A stretch of 64,000 nt of DNA from Gaiella occulta (GTDB lineage Bacteria > Actinomycetota > Thermoleophilia > Gaiellales > Gaiellaceae): positions 124,001 to 188,000 of the forward strand of contig NZ_QQZY01000003.1 of assembly GCF_003351045.1 (NCBI RefSeq), given 5' to 3'. Below, one piece after another: positions 43,779-55,526 of the stretch. Both the position numbers and the translations under genes were made by a program. How positions within the stretch are numbered: position 1 is the stretch's first letter; every line of letters starts with the position of its first letter. The notes beneath the pieces were generated by a model. It had not been told where the DNA came from. It did no database searches and saw only the letters and a program-made list of their open reading frames with translations.

Positions 43779-44498
43779 ATGACGACGCTCCGCCTGACGA
43801 TCGAGTACGACGGAACGGGCTTTCACGGCTGGGCGCGGCAGCCGGGACAGAGGACCGTCGAGGGCGCGCTGCGGGACGCGCTCGGGCGCACCTTCCCTCG
43901 CTGGAGCGATCTCGCCGTGGCGGGACGCACGGACGCGGGCGTGCACGCGACCGGGCAGGTCGCGTCTGTCGTCGTCGCGGGAGGCCCGCCGCCCGAACGC
44001 GCCGCCGAGGCGCTCAATGCCGGCCTGCCGCCCGACGTGGCGGTGCTGCGCTGCGAAGCCGTTGCGCACACGTTCCACGCCCGCTTCTCCGCGCGCGCCC
44101 GCTCCTACCGCTACGTGGTGCTCAACCGCCCGCAGCGCTCGGCGCTCGAGGCCCGGCGCTCGCTGTGGTGGCCGCGTCCCGTCGACGAGGAGGAGCTACG
44201 CGCCTGCGCCGCGCTCGTCCCCGGCGAGCACGACTTCACGGCCTTCACTCCCACGGACACCCAGCACCGGGTGTTCCTGCGGAACGTCGCCGCCGCGGGC
44301 TGGGAGCGGCGAGGCGATCACCTCCACTTCACCATCACCGCCGACGCGTTTCTGCGCCACATGGTGCGCACGCTCGTCGGGTCGATGCTCGAGCTGCCCG
44401 CGGAGCGCTTCGCGCCCCTGCTCGAGGGCCGCCACCGCTCCGAGGCGGGAGCGACGGCGCCGCCCTGGGGCCTGTACCTCGAGCACGTCTGCTACTGA
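43779..44498 (+). CDS. truA: tRNA pseudouridine(38-40) synthase TruA
   Basis: 239 residues with the catalytic Asp52 in AGRTDAGVHA, the N-terminal LTIEYDGTGFHGWARQPGQR and FLRHMVRTLVGSMLEL near the end. It modifies U38-40 in the anticodon arm of tRNAs. It often follows rplQ; here a small nfeD-like gene lies between. The ATG is 16 bp after that stop. Confidence 0.95.
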   Translation: MTTLRLTIEYDGTGFHGWARQPGQRTVEGALRDALGRTFPRWSDLAVAGRTDAGVHATGQVASVVVAGGPPPERAAEALNAGLPPDVAVLRCEAVAHTFHARFSARARSYRYVVLNRPQRSALEARRSLWWPRPVDEEELRACAALVPGEHDFTAFTPTDTQHRVFLRNVAAAGWERRGDHLHFTITADAFLRHMVRTLVGSMLELPAERFAPLLEGRHRSEAGATAPPWGLYLEHVCY

Positions 44499-44502
44499 CG
44501 GC

Positions 44503-44547
44503 GTGACGGGGAAGTCGCCGCCTTCCTCGACGACTCGTTCCCGTCAC
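44503..44547 (+). terminator. Possible stem-loop after truA
   Basis: GTGACGGG (44503-44510) pairs with CCCGTCAC (44540-44547) across a 29-nt interior. It is a weak candidate terminator in the 118-bp gap before the HAD gene, which otherwise shows only the TACAAT box. Confidence 0.35.
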
Positions 44548-44604
44548 AGCGCCGGCGGCTCTCGCCCCGCGCCCGTGACGGCCGGCTCGGGGCGGCAGCC
44601 TCCA

Positions 44605-44610
44605 TACAAT
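44605..44610 (+). promoter_or_regulatory. -10 box of the HAD phosphatase-ligA unit
   Basis: TACAAT ends 6 nt before the GTG at 44617, so transcription would begin at or next to the start codon. No clear -35 box is visible. The following ligA overlaps the phosphatase gene and should share this promoter. Confidence 0.5.
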
Positions 44611-44616
44611 CGCCCT

Positions 44617-47435
<2,819 letters not shown>

Positions 47436-47439
<4 letters not shown>

Positions 47440-48503
47440 CCGTAGATGGTGATCGTGACGGTGCGGCGCCCCCACGCGCGCGCGCGGGCGGTGCTCGGCA
47501 TCCAGAGGTCGATGATCGCTCCCTTGATCGCCGTGCCGACGTCGGCGGCGACCGCCGGGCCGTATCCCGGCACGAACACCCGCGTGCCCAGCGGGATCAC
47601 GGTCGGATCGACCGCGATCACCCCGATCCCGACCGGGATCCCGCTCGCCGTCCTGCCCGGGAGATGGTAGGCGACCGCGTCGACGACGAGCGTGCGGGTG
47701 CCGCCCGGCGGCTGCGGCGCGGGAATAGGGTCGGGTGGCTGCGGCGATGTCGTCGTCGTGTCGACCGCCGTCGCCGGCTCCGCCCTGGCCGCCGCGGCCG
47801 CGGCCGCGGCCGCGAGCTTCGCCGAGGCACGCTGCGCCGCGCGCGCTCTCTCCTCGAGCGCGGCGATCTGGACATTCGTGAGGGCGCGTCGGCGCCTCAG
47901 TCCGGCCACCGTCGAGGCCCGCCGTGCGACCGCGTCCTCGAGCTGCCGCGCCGCCGCCCGCGCGTCGCGCCGCGCGCGCTCGAGGTCGCCTCGCCGCTTC
48001 GCGAGGCGCGTGCTCAGCACGCGCAGGGTCGCGGCCCGGGACTGCGCCTCCCGCCCGAGACGGGCGCTCTGGGAGGCTGCGCGACTCAGGCTCTCGATTC
48101 CGGTCACCGCCTCGTCGAGGGAGCTCGCGCCGAGGATGACGGCGATCGGGTCGGCGTCGCCCTGCACGTAGAGATCGCGGAGGAGCGAGGCCAGACGCTG
48201 CCGCGAGGCGGCGAGTGAGCGCCGGACGATGCCCGTGCGGCGCCTGGCGTCGGCCTCGGCGGCGGCGAGGGCCGCCGAGCGCGCCTCCAGCGCGGCGAGC
48301 GCCGCGCGCGAGCGTGCGAGGGACGACTCCGCCGCGTAGAGCTGCAGCAGCGCAGCCTGCTCCGCGCGCTGCAGCGCTGCACCCCTGGCGCGGAGCGCGG
48401 GCACCGTGTCCGCACCGCCGGAGGGCGGCGACAGCCCGATGATCAGCGCTCCGGCGGCAACGGCCGCGACGAGCGGCGCACGCCTTCCGGATCGACGTTC
48501 CAC
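47436..48503 (-). CDS. Secreted coiled-coil protein with C-terminal 3D domain
   Basis: From the GTG at 48503 the protein is 355 residues. It has a signal peptide (basic start, hydrophobic AAVAAGALIIGL, Ala-rich cleavage region), a long Ala/Arg/Leu coiled coil (about 35-235), a Thr/Pro-rich linker and a 3D/double-psi-barrel domain with three aspartates (AVDPTVIPLGTRVFVPGYG, AADVGTAIKG, IDLWMP) as in resuscitation factors and YabE/YocH-like wall lytic proteins. It probably acts on peptidoglycan outside the cell. I chose 48503 over the GTG at 48527 because a TACGGT box lies 9 nt upstream (48518-48513). A decayed dacB is coupled downstream. Confidence 0.82.
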
Positions 48504-48582
48504 AGGGGCGGGACCGTAGCACACCACGCTGCGCCGCTCGGGGACAAAAGTCCGATGAGCAGGGATTTTCTGCTGTCACCGG

Positions 48583-48611
48583 TTGCAACCGTCCTTGCTC
48601 GCTGCTACGGT
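48583..48611 (+). promoter_or_regulatory. Promoter of the NlpC/P60 gene
   Basis: TTGCAA (48583-48588) and TACGGT (48606-48611) are separated by 17 bp, giving a 5' leader of about 55 nt before the ATG with GAGGGG as its ribosome-binding site. It is divergent from the 3D-domain gene, so two cell-wall genes share this region. Confidence 0.6.
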
Positions 48612-48671
48612 TTTGCTCCCGTGACGGGTAACGCCGCCACCGACGGTCCCGGCGACGGTCGAACGAGGGGC

Positions 48672-49829
48672 ATGAACAGCTCGAGAACGCGACAGGCTCC
48701 GGCCGCCCTGCTCGCCGTCGCCGCGCTCGTCGCGGCCCTGCTCGCGGTCGCCCCGTCGGCGGCCGCGGATCCGTCGCTGCGATCCAAGCGCGCCCAGGCG
48801 CAGGCCGTGCTCGCCCGGATCACGGCGTCGAACGCGCAGCTCGAGCACGTGATCGAGTCGTACAACCTCGCGAACGTCCAGCTCGGCCGGATCGAAGCCG
48901 ATCTCCAGTCGAACGCGCGGCACCTTGCCGTCGCGCGGGAGAGCCTCGGCGCCGCGCAGGCGCACGTCGCGCGGCGCCTGCGCTCCCTGTACATCAACGG
49001 CGACAGCGGCGGCGCCGTCGAGATCCTGCTCGGGGCGGAGAGCCTCGACGACCTGCTCACCCGCATCGACATGGTGCAGCGGGTCGGAGATCTCGACGCG
49101 AAGGTGCTCGCCGACGTGCGGACGTTCCGCAGGGAAGTGGAGAGCCGCAGGGCGCTGTTGCAGAAGGCGCGCGTGACGCAGGCCCGCGTCGTCGCCGAGC
49201 GGGTGAGCCGCAAGCGCGTGATCGAGGGCGCGCTCGCGCAGCAGCGGCGCATGCTCGCCGGCCTCGAGAAGGAGATCGAGCAGATCAGGGCGGCCGAAGC
49301 GCGCAGGCAGGCTGCTCTCGCCGCGCAGGCGCGCGCGCGGCTCGCCGCCCGGCAGGCCGCCGCCACGCTGGCGGCCCGGGCCCAGCAGCTCGAGCCCGCC
49401 GACGCAGGCTTGCCGGCACTCGATGCGGGCAGTCCGGACGGCGCCGGCGGCACCTCGGCCCGAGCCATCGCCCCTCCGCCCCCACCGGCTCGCTACGGCG
49501 GCGTCGTCGCCATCGCGATGCAGTACCTCGGCGTCCCCTACCTCTGGGGTGGGGCGAGCCCGAGCGGCTTCGACTGCTCGGGGCTCGTGCAGTTCGTCTT
49601 CAACCAGGTGGGCGTGTCGCTTCCCCACCATGCTGCGTCCATCTACGGCTACGGCACGCCCGTGGCGCAGTCGGACCTCCAGCCCGGCGACCTCGTATTC
49701 TACAACGGCCTCGGCCACATGGGCATCTACATCGGCGGCGGCCAGTACATCAACGCGCCCCAGACCGGAGACGTGGTCAAGATCTCCAGCATCTACCGCA
49801 GCGGCTGGGTCGGCGCGCGCCGCCTGTAG
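48672..49829 (+). CDS. Secreted NlpC/P60 peptidoglycan endopeptidase
   Basis: 385 residues: signal peptide ([20 protein letters not shown]), a long coiled coil (about 38-240) like that of RipA/PcsB-type proteins, a Pro-rich linker and a C-terminal NlpC/P60 domain with C302 (FDCSGLVQF), H349 (GHMGIYIG) and N361 as the catalytic set. It should cleave peptide stems of peptidoglycan, with the coiled coil probably controlling access or binding an FtsEX-like regulator. The ATG follows GAGGGGC. It is the divergent partner of the 3D-domain protein. Confidence 0.9.
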   Translation: MNSSRTRQAPAALLAVAALVAALLAVAPSAAADPSLRSKRAQAQAVLARITASNAQLEHVIESYNLANVQLGRIEADLQSNARHLAVARESLGAAQAHVARRLRSLYINGDSGGAVEILLGAESLDDLLTRIDMVQRVGDLDAKVLADVRTFRREVESRRALLQKARVTQARVVAERVSRKRVIEGALAQQRRMLAGLEKEIEQIRAAEARRQAALAAQARARLAARQAAATLAARAQQLEPADAGLPALDAGSPDGAGGTSARAIAPPPPPARYGGVVAIAMQYLGVPYLWGGASPSGFDCSGLVQFVFNQVGVSLPHHAASIYGYGTPVAQSDLQPGDLVFYNGLGHMGIYIGGGQYINAPQTGDVVKISSIYRSGWVGARRL

Positions 49830-49869
49830 CCAGGACGGAGCCGTAGTCGCGGGGGCGGCCTCGCGGAGA

Positions 49870-51633
49870 CTATCCCTCGTAGAGCTCGTCGACCGCGGCG
49901 GCGAAATGCTGCATGACGACGCGGCGCTTCAGCTTGAGGGTCGGGGTGATCTCGTCCCGCTCCATCGAGAAGTCGCGCGGGAGGATCGTGAAGCGCTTGA
50001 TCTGCTCGAACCGCGACCGCTCCCGGTTGACCCCGTCCACGATGCCCTGGACGAGCGCCCGCACGCGCTCGTCGGCCGCCAGGGAGGCGACGTCGCCGTC
50101 GATCCCCTGCCGGCGGGCCCACTTGGCGATCTCGGCCTCGTCCAAGGTGATGAGCGCCGCAGGGTACGGCTTGCGGTCGCCGACGACGAGCGCCTGCGAC
50201 ACGAACGGCGACGCCTTGAGGTCGTTCTCGAGGTTCTGCGGTGCGATGTTCTTGCCGCCGGCGGTGACGATGATGTCCTTCTTGCGGTCGGTGATGCGCA
50301 CGAAGCCGTCCGCGTCGATCTCGGCGATGTCGCCCGATCGCAGCCAGCCGTCGTCGCCGAGCACCGCGGCCGTCGCCTCGGGATCCTTGAAGTAGCCCGC
50401 GAACACCGTCTCGCTGCGGATCAGCAGCTCGCCGTCCTCGGCGAGCCGCAGCTCGAACCCCGGCAGCGCCGGGCCGACGGTGCCGAAGCGCCACCGCTCC
50501 GGCGTGTTCGTCGTCGCCGCCGTCGTGCACTCCGTCAGCCCGTATCCCTCCAGGATGCGGATGCCGAACGAGTCGAAGAACTCCGCGATCTCCCGCGCGA
50601 GAGGCGCGCCGCCGGAGATGGGCGTGCGCAGGCGGCCGCCGAGGCGCTGCCGGATCCTGCGCAGCACGAGCCGGTCGGCGACGCCGTGCCGGAGCCGCAG
50701 GCCGAGCGGCACGGCGCGATGCGCCTCCTCGAGCTTGCTCACGCGGCGGCCGACGGCGAGCGACCATGCGGCCAGCCTGCGCTTCGCCCCCGACGTCTCC
50801 GAGAGCGCCGACACGACCGCCGTGTGGATCTTCTCGTACACGCGGGGGACGCTCGGCAGCACCGTCGGGTGCAGCTGCTCGAGCGCGACGCCGACCTGCA
50901 GCGGGTCGGGAAGGAACGCGATCGTGTAGCCGACGTAGGCGCCGGTGAGGTGCATCAGTCGCCCGAAGTTGTGGGCGAGCGGCAGGTACAGCAGCATCAG
51001 GTCGTCGTCGCGCACGTACATGGGCAGATGGTCGATCACCGACGCCATCGCGTAGTAGTTGCGGTGGCGGATCATGCAGCCCTTCGGCGGCCCCGTCGTC
51101 CCCGACGTGTAGATGAACGTGAACAGGTCATCCTCGTCGATCGCCGCCACCGCCTCGTCGAGCGCGCCCGGATGCTCTGCCTCGTAGACGGCGCCCTCCG
51201 CCTCGAGAGCGGGCAGGTCGTCGAAGGTCAGCAGGTGGCGGAGGCGTGGAAGCGACGCCCGCTCCTCCTCGACCTTCGCCCGCTGCGCCTGGTCCTCGCA
51301 CAGCACGCCGATCGACTCCGAGTGGTCGAGGATGTAGGCGGCATCCCTGGGCGAGCTGTTGGCGTAGATGGGGGCGCCGACGGCGCCGACCTGGGCAAGG
51401 GCGAAGTCGAACAGCGACCACTCGAGCGTCGTGCGCGCGAGGATGGCGAAGGCGTCGCCCTTGTGGACTCCACGCGCGAGCAGGCCGTTGGCCATGTGCC
51501 GGACGCGCTCGGCCGCCTCGTCCCAGGTGACGGCGTGCCAGTGGTCGCCGTGGGCCACCAGGTAGGCGGCTCCGGGGCGCCCGCGGGCCACGGCGTCGCG
51601 CCAGAGCCGGGCGATCGTGCGGTTGGAGCTCAC
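49870..51633 (-). CDS. Long-chain fatty-acid--CoA ligase (AMP-forming)
   Basis: 587 residues with the AMP-binding P-loop [11 protein letters not shown], the GYGLTE motif, the [20 protein letters not shown] hinge and [16 protein letters not shown], all diagnostic of FadD/long-chain acyl-CoA synthetases of the FadD15 type. It activates fatty acids for beta-oxidation, consistent with the acyl-CoA genes further downstream. The GTG at 51633 lies 8 nt after a TAGATT box (51647-51642), so a leaderless start is likely. Upstream in-frame codons to 51852 look non-coding. Confidence 0.92.
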   Translation of the reverse strand: MSSNRTIARLWRDAVARGRPGAAYLVAHGDHWHAVTWDEAAERVRHMANGLLARGVHKGDAFAILARTTLEWSLFDFALAQVGAVGAPIYANSSPRDAAYILDHSESIGVLCEDQAQRAKVEEERASLPRLRHLLTFDDLPALEAEGAVYEAEHPGALDEAVAAIDEDDLFTFIYTSGTTGPPKGCMIRHRNYYAMASVIDHLPMYVRDDDLMLLYLPLAHNFGRLMHLTGAYVGYTIAFLPDPLQVGVALEQLHPTVLPSVPRVYEKIHTAVVSALSETSGAKRRLAAWSLAVGRRVSKLEEAHRAVPLGLRLRHGVADRLVLRRIRQRLGGRLRTPISGGAPLAREIAEFFDSFGIRILEGYGLTECTTAATTNTPERWRFGTVGPALPGFELRLAEDGELLIRSETVFAGYFKDPEATAAVLGDDGWLRSGDIAEIDADGFVRITDRKKDIIVTAGGKNIAPQNLENDLKASPFVSQALVVGDRKPYPAALITLDEAEIAKWARRQGIDGDVASLAADERVRALVQGIVDGVNRERSRFEQIKRFTILPRDFSMERDEITPTLKLKRRVVMQHFAAAVDELYEG

Positions 51634-51763
51634 CGGCCGAGAATCTACAGGTGCTGGAAGCGGGGATGCGGGCTCAGAGGGCGTGACGAGGAGCGCGACA
51701 CGCACCGCCCGGCACGGATCGCCGGGCTTCGGCTCGTCATCCTCCCTGCCGGGGCCGCCGCCG

Positions 51764-51937
51764 CTAGGCGTGCTGGGGCACAGGCGCGCCGACGGCCTGC
51801 AGCTGCGCCTGGAACAGGTGCTTGTCGATCTTTCCCTGGTAGATGGGGACACCCTCTTCGACGCAGAGCTTGATGATCACGTCACGATCCATGCCGAGCT
51901 CCTTCGAGAGCTCTTCCGGCGTCAAGTGGTTCGCCAT
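51764..51937 (-). CDS. Small helix-turn-helix-like protein (57 aa)
   Basis: 57 residues, [20 protein letters not shown] then [18 protein letters not shown], reads like an excisionase/MerR-type winged helix start: a helix-turn-helix followed by a short strand region. The ATG has an excellent AAGGAGG 3-9 bp upstream. It lies about 20 nt behind a T-tailed hairpin on the same strand, so its expression probably depends on read-through. The function is unknown; DNA binding is an inference. Confidence 0.7.
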   Translation of the reverse strand: MANHLTPEELSKELGMDRDVIIKLCVEEGVPIYQGKIDKHLFQAQLQAVGAPVPQHA

Positions 51938-51958
51938 TCGTCGCCTCCTTCGAGCATC

Positions 51959-51997
51959 AAAAAAAAGCCCGCCTGCGCAAGTGCGCACGGTCGGGCT
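51959..51997 (-). terminator. Intrinsic terminator/attenuator with T8 tail
   Basis: On the minus strand AGCCCG-ACC-GTGCGC pairs with GCGCAGGCGGGCT (51997-51966), followed by TTTTTTTT (51966-51959). It is the only classical T-tailed terminator I found here. It lies between a short promoter-ORF unit and the small HTH gene, so it could end the Nif3 transcript, define a short RNA, or attenuate the HTH gene. Confidence 0.75.
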
Positions 51998-52025
51998 GCC
52001 GAGGCTCGGTTGTGAGTGGCGGGGT

Positions 52026-52071
52026 TCAACGGGCCCGCCTCCCGAAAAGCACCATGATGGTCCCGAGGATA
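52026..52071 (-). other. Candidate promoter and 9-aa leader ORF upstream of the terminator
   Basis: A TATCCT box (minus strand, 52071-52066) lies 10 nt before an ATG (52055) encoding MVLFGRRAR and a stop. The ORF ends 29 nt before the terminator hairpin. Box, short ORF, terminator and gene in that order is the layout of transcription attenuation. The evidence is positional only. Confidence 0.35.
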
Positions 52072-52128
52072 CTCCCGCGCGATGACGTCGGCAACGGGGC
52101 GACGTCCCCCGGCGCCGCGGCCGCGCGG

Positions 52129-52869
52129 CTACACGGGGTTGTCGGCCTCGACGTAGTGCCATGCCAGGTCGAAGCGCTGCGCCAGATGGGCGGCCAGCGC
52201 CTGCACGCCGTAGCGCTCGCTCGCATGGTGGCCTGCGGCGACGAGGTGGATGGAGAGCTCGCGCGCCGTCGCGTAGCTGGGCTCCTCCGGCTCTCCGGTG
52301 ACGAGCGCGTCGTAGCCCTCGTGGGCGGCGCGGATGAGGTCGTATCCCGCCGCCCCGGTCGAGATCGCGATGCGGCGGATCGTCGCGGGGCCGAACGGGA
52401 ACACGAGCGGCTCGCGCGCGACGGCCTCCCCCACCCGCGTGGCGAGCTCGTCGATGCCGAGCGCCTCGACGGTGCAGCCGAGACCGACGCCGGCGAACGG
52501 GCCGTCGGGGGCGGCACCGATGCGCGCGGCGAGCTGCGCGCTGTTGCCCAGCGTGGGATGCGCGTCGAGCGCGAGGTGGTAGGCGAGCAGCGACGCGTTG
52601 CCGCGGAACAGCGCCTCGAGCCGGCCGCGCAGCCGCCGGTCGACGACGAGCGGCTCGTTGCGCCAGAACAGCCCGTGGTGCACGAGCACCATCTCGGCGC
52701 CCATCTCGACCGCGCGCTCGAACAGGTCGCATGAGCTCGAGACGCCGCACGCGATCGTCGACACGTCCTCCGCTCCGAGCACCTGCAGCCCCGACGCACC
52801 GAACTCGGGCCACTTCTCCACCTCGAGCAGCGCGTTCGCATAGGCGGCGATCTCGTCGCGGGCGGCCAT
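52129..52869 (-). CDS. Nif3-like dinuclear metal-centre protein (YbgI/NIF3 family)
   Basis: 246 residues with VLVHHGLFWR (metal-binding H64-H65), LLAYHLALDAHPTLGNSAQL and a C-terminal GHHASERYGVQALA with further histidines. Members are often annotated as GTP cyclohydrolase I type 2, but the biochemical role is unsettled. The ATG at 52869 lies 7 nt after a TAGACT box (52882-52877), giving a leaderless transcript. It is divergent from tRNA-Pro. Confidence 0.9.
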   Translation of the reverse strand: MAARDEIAAYANALLEVEKWPEFGASGLQVLGAEDVSTIACGVSSSCDLFERAVEMGAEMVLVHHGLFWRNEPLVVDRRLRGRLEALFRGNASLLAYHLALDAHPTLGNSAQLAARIGAAPDGPFAGVGLGCTVEALGIDELATRVGEAVAREPLVFPFGPATIRRIAISTGAAGYDLIRAAHEGYDALVTGEPEEPSYATARELSIHLVAAGHHASERYGVQALAAHLAQRFDLAWHYVEADNPV

Positions 52870-52942
52870 CGTCGACAGTCTAGGGACGTGAGCCGCGGAC
52901 GACCGCGCCGCCCGGCGGCCGAGTCGGTACCCTTTCGGCGCT

Positions 52943-53016
52943 CGGGGTGTGGCGCAGCCTGGTAGCGCGCTCCGTTCGGGTCGGAGAGGTCCCCAGTTCA
53001 AATCTGGGCACCCCGA
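52943..53016 (+). tRNA. tRNA-Pro (anticodon CGG)
   Basis: Acceptor CGGGGTG/CACCCCG, D-arm GCGC...GCGC, anticodon stem CTCCG/CGGAG with loop TTCGGGT (CGG), T-arm CCCAG-TTCAAAT-CTGGG and discriminator A; no encoded CCA. It reads CCG codons. A TACCCT box (52928-52933) lies 9 nt upstream, and a hairpin terminator follows. Confidence 0.96.
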
Positions 53017-53022
53017 TTGGGG

Positions 53023-53047
53023 GTGGGGGAGCCTATGGTTCCCCCAC
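53023..53047 (+). terminator. Hairpin terminator after tRNA-Pro
   Basis: GTGGGGGAGCC (53023-53033) pairs with GGTTCCCCCAC (53037-53047), with two G-U pairs, around TAT. The 117 bp after it up to the HAD gene show only a TATCCT box. Confidence 0.6.
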
Positions 53048-53164
53048 CAGCCCCCTCCTTCGGCGCCACCGCACGTATGACGTTCCCCCGGCCTCCCGCC
53101 GCGCCGAGCCCGGCTCCGGCTGCAGAGGCGGCCCGGCCTCGAGGGTAGGGCTATCCTCGGTCGC

Positions 53165-53845
53165 GTGCTGCGGGCCGTGCTCTTCGACGTCGACTTCACC
53201 CTGTCGCGGCCTGGTCCCGAGCTCGGGCCCGAGGCCTACCGGGCCGTCGGGCTCGAGCACGGCCTCGATCTCGACCCTGCTGCCTACGAGGCCGCGCGGC
53301 TGGCCGCGCTCGCCGACCTTCAGCGCCATCCCGAGCTCGAGCACGACGCGGAGATCTGGATCGCGTTCACCGAGGACATCGTGCGCGGGATGGGCGGCGC
53401 GGCGTCCGCTGCACGCGCCTGTGCGGTCGACATGGTGCGCCGCTGGGAGGTGCACGCCAACTTCAGCCTCTACGACGACGCGCTGCCGACGCTCGCGCTG
53501 CTGCGGGCGCGCGGGCTCGCGCTCGGCCTCGTCTCGAACGGCCAGCGCGACCTCGAGGAGTTCGCCGCACACCACGCGCTCGACGTCGACATCGCCATCG
53601 GATCGAAGGCGCACGGTCGCACCAAGCCGCACGCGTCGATCTTCGAGACGGCGCTCGCTGCCCTCGGCGTCACCCCCGCCGAGGCCGCGATGGTCGGCGA
53701 CTCCTACGAGGACGACATCGAGGGTGCGCGTGCGCTCGGCATGCGGGCTATCCTGCTCGACCGCGACGGCCTCCACCCGCACGAGCCGGACCGGATCCGC
53801 GACCTGCGCGCGCTGCCCGCGGCGCTCGGCCTCGACCCGGCATAG
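53165..53845 (+). CDS. HAD-superfamily hydrolase (haloacid dehalogenase-like)
   Basis: 226 residues with motif I FDVDFTLSRPG (D8, D10), a helical cap domain, motif II LVSNGQRD, motif III K in HGRTKPHASIF and motif IV MVGDSYEDDIEGA. Motif I has Phe where phosphatases usually have Gly, as in some YjjG/2-haloacid-dehalogenase relatives. The substrate is unknown. The GTG lies 7 nt after a TATCCT box (53152-53157), indicating a leaderless transcript. Confidence 0.85.
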   Translation: MLRAVLFDVDFTLSRPGPELGPEAYRAVGLEHGLDLDPAAYEAARLAALADLQRHPELEHDAEIWIAFTEDIVRGMGGAASAARACAVDMVRRWEVHANFSLYDDALPTLALLRARGLALGLVSNGQRDLEEFAAHHALDVDIAIGSKAHGRTKPHASIFETALAALGVTPAEAAMVGDSYEDDIEGARALGMRAILLDRDGLHPHEPDRIRDLRALPAALGLDPA

Positions 53846-53879
53846 GGTCGCGCCGCTGGGCCTCGGGCCCGTCGAGCCC

Positions 53880-54857
53880 CTACGGCAGGTCGAGCTCTCC
53901 GCGCCATGCCTCCGTGTGGGCGCCCAGCGCGACGTCCTCGTCGGCGGCGTCGCGGGAGCCGAACACATCCGCCGCCTCGGCCCGCGTCCACACCGGTCCC
54001 GCGCAGACGTCCTCGCGATCGAACAGCGCCAGCCACTCCGCCAGCGGGCGCGACGCGAACAGCGCCGCGAGCTCCCCCGCGAGGCGCTCCTGGTCGTCGT
54101 CGAACTGCCTGCCGGCGAGCTCGGGGCGGCCGGCGAGCTCGCACAGGCGGATGAAGAACTTCGGCTCGAGCGCGGCGACCGTGAGATGGCGGCCGTCGGC
54201 CGCCTCGTAGACGCGGTAGCAGGCAAGGCCGCCCGTCAGCATCCGTGGGACGGGGTCGCCGCCGAGGCGGTGCTCGACGAGGTCGTGCGCGCGGTGCGTC
54301 ATCGAGATCTCGATGCGCGCCCCCTCGCCCGTCCGTGCCCGCCGCACGAGCGCGGCGAGGATCTCCGTCACGGCTCCCAGCGCTCCCGCGGCGAGGTCGG
54401 CGATCTGAAGCGGTGGGGACGCCGGCGCGGTGTCCTCGAGCGCGCCCGCCCAACCGAGATAGTTGAGGTCGTGGCCGGCGCGAGCGGCATGCGGGCCGGT
54501 GCTGCCGAACCCCGTGATCGAGCAGTACACGACGCGGGCGGGGACGTCCTCCGGGCCGACACCGAGCCGCGCCGCGACGCCGGGGCGGAACCCTTCCAGC
54601 ACCACGTCCGCACGCGCGCAGAGGGCGCGGGCGAACGCCGCGTCCGTCTTCAGGTCGCAGACGACGGACTCCTTGCCGCGCCGCAGCGCGCGGTCCCACG
54701 CCGGCGCCGACCTGCGCATGGGGTCGCCGTCCGGCGCCTCCATGCGAACGACCCGCGCGCCCAGGCGTGCGAGCTCCCGCCCCGCGTAGGCGCCGGGGAG
54801 GTAGCGGGTCAGCTCGGCGACGAGCGTCCCCGCGAGCGGTTGCGCGGCGGCCAGCAC
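53880..54857 (-). CDS. CaiB/BaiF-type CoA-transferase (formyl-CoA transferase family)
   Basis: 325 residues with PLAGTLVAELTRYLPGAYAG at the start, GARVVRMEAPDGDPMR, the LRRGKESVVCDLK segment, GHDLNYLGWAGAL carrying the expected catalytic Asp, and FFIRLCELAGRPEL. Family III CoA-transferases move CoA between carboxylic acids; close relatives include alpha-methylacyl-CoA racemase. The GTG at 54857 is 6 nt from CAGAAT (54869-54864), itself 18 bp from a TTGAAC box overlapping the operator at the divergent tetR start, so the neighbouring TetR protein probably controls it. Confidence 0.85.
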   Translation of the reverse strand: MLAAAQPLAGTLVAELTRYLPGAYAGRELARLGARVVRMEAPDGDPMRRSAPAWDRALRRGKESVVCDLKTDAAFARALCARADVVLEGFRPGVAARLGVGPEDVPARVVYCSITGFGSTGPHAARAGHDLNYLGWAGALEDTAPASPPLQIADLAAGALGAVTEILAALVRRARTGEGARIEISMTHRAHDLVEHRLGGDPVPRMLTGGLACYRVYEAADGRHLTVAALEPKFFIRLCELAGRPELAGRQFDDDQERLAGELAALFASRPLAEWLALFDREDVCAGPVWTRAEAADVFGSRDAADEDVALGAHTEAWRGELDLP

Positions 54858-54896
54858 GACCCTATTCTGACCGAGCCTTGACTGAACGTTCAATCG
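54840..54896. promoter_or_regulatory. Divergent promoters and operator between CoA-transferase and tetR genes
   Basis: Plus strand: TTGCGC (54840-54845), 17 bp, TATTCT (54863-54868). Minus strand: TTGAAC (54893-54888), 18 bp, CAGAAT (54869-54864), so the -10 boxes overlap. The 19-bp site TTGACTGAACGTTCAATCG (54878-54896), with palindromic core TGAACGTTCA, covers the tetR TTG start and the minus-strand -35 box. A close copy lies at 59574-59592. Confidence 0.65.
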
Positions 54897-55504
54897 TACC
54901 GCGGGAGGCGGGCGCCGAGAAGCGCCGCCTCATCCTGGCCGCCGCCGTCCGCGTGTTCGCCCGCGACGGCTACCACACCTCGCGCGTCGGCGACATCGCC
55001 GAGGAGGCGGGCATCGCGCACGGGCTCCTCTACCACTACTTCTCCTCGAAGGAGGAGGTGCTCGAGACCGTCTTCCGCGACAACTGGCGGGAGCTGCTGG
55101 GGCTGATCCGCCGCGTCGAGGAGTCGGACGAGCCTGCCGACGAGCAGCTGCGCGGGATCGCGAAGATCCTGCTGCGCTCGTGGCGCAACGATCCCGACCT
55201 CGTCACGGTGATGGTGCGCGAGGTGGCCCGCAGCCCGCATCTGCAGGGTCAGGTGGAGGAGATCCGCGAGGGCTTCGCCTCCATCCAGCGGGTGATCGAG
55301 CGGGGTCAGGCGCAGGGCGTGCTCCGCGCCGACGTCGACGCGCGTCTCGCGAGCTGGATCTTCTACGGCGGCCTCGAGGAGCTACTGACGGGATGGGTGC
55401 TCGGCCAGCTCCCCGACGGTGACGAGGAGGTCGCCCGTGCAGAGCGGACGATCATCGACGTCGTCTGCGGCGGTCTCACCGCCCGCGACACCGTCCCCGC
55501 CTGA
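54878..55504 (+). CDS. TetR-family regulator, FadR-like
   Basis: 208 residues: the N-terminal TetR helix-turn-helix (KRRLILAAAVRVFARDGYHT, SRVGDIAEEAGIAHGLLYHY, FSSKEEVLETVF) and a C-terminal ligand domain (ILLRSWRNDPDLVTVMVREV) of the kind found in fatty-acid-responsive FadR/YsiA-type repressors. The TTG start lies inside its own presumed operator, pointing to autorepression, and a matching operator fronts the acyl-CoA dehydrogenase 4.7 kb away. An acyl-CoA ligand is likely from context but not shown. Confidence 0.88.
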   Translation: MTERSIVPREAGAEKRRLILAAAVRVFARDGYHTSRVGDIAEEAGIAHGLLYHYFSSKEEVLETVFRDNWRELLGLIRRVEESDEPADEQLRGIAKILLRSWRNDPDLVTVMVREVARSPHLQGQVEEIREGFASIQRVIERGQAQGVLRADVDARLASWIFYGGLEELLTGWVLGQLPDGDEEVARAERTIIDVVCGGLTARDTVPA

Positions 55505-55526
55505 CGGCCCCTCCGCCGCCCGCACG

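Noticed and set aside
48612-48671. Cyclic-di-AMP (ydaO-type) riboswitch before the NlpC/P60 gene
   Set aside because: Such riboswitches control wall hydrolases in actinobacteria, but the leader is only about 60 nt, too short for that fold, and no consensus motifs were found.
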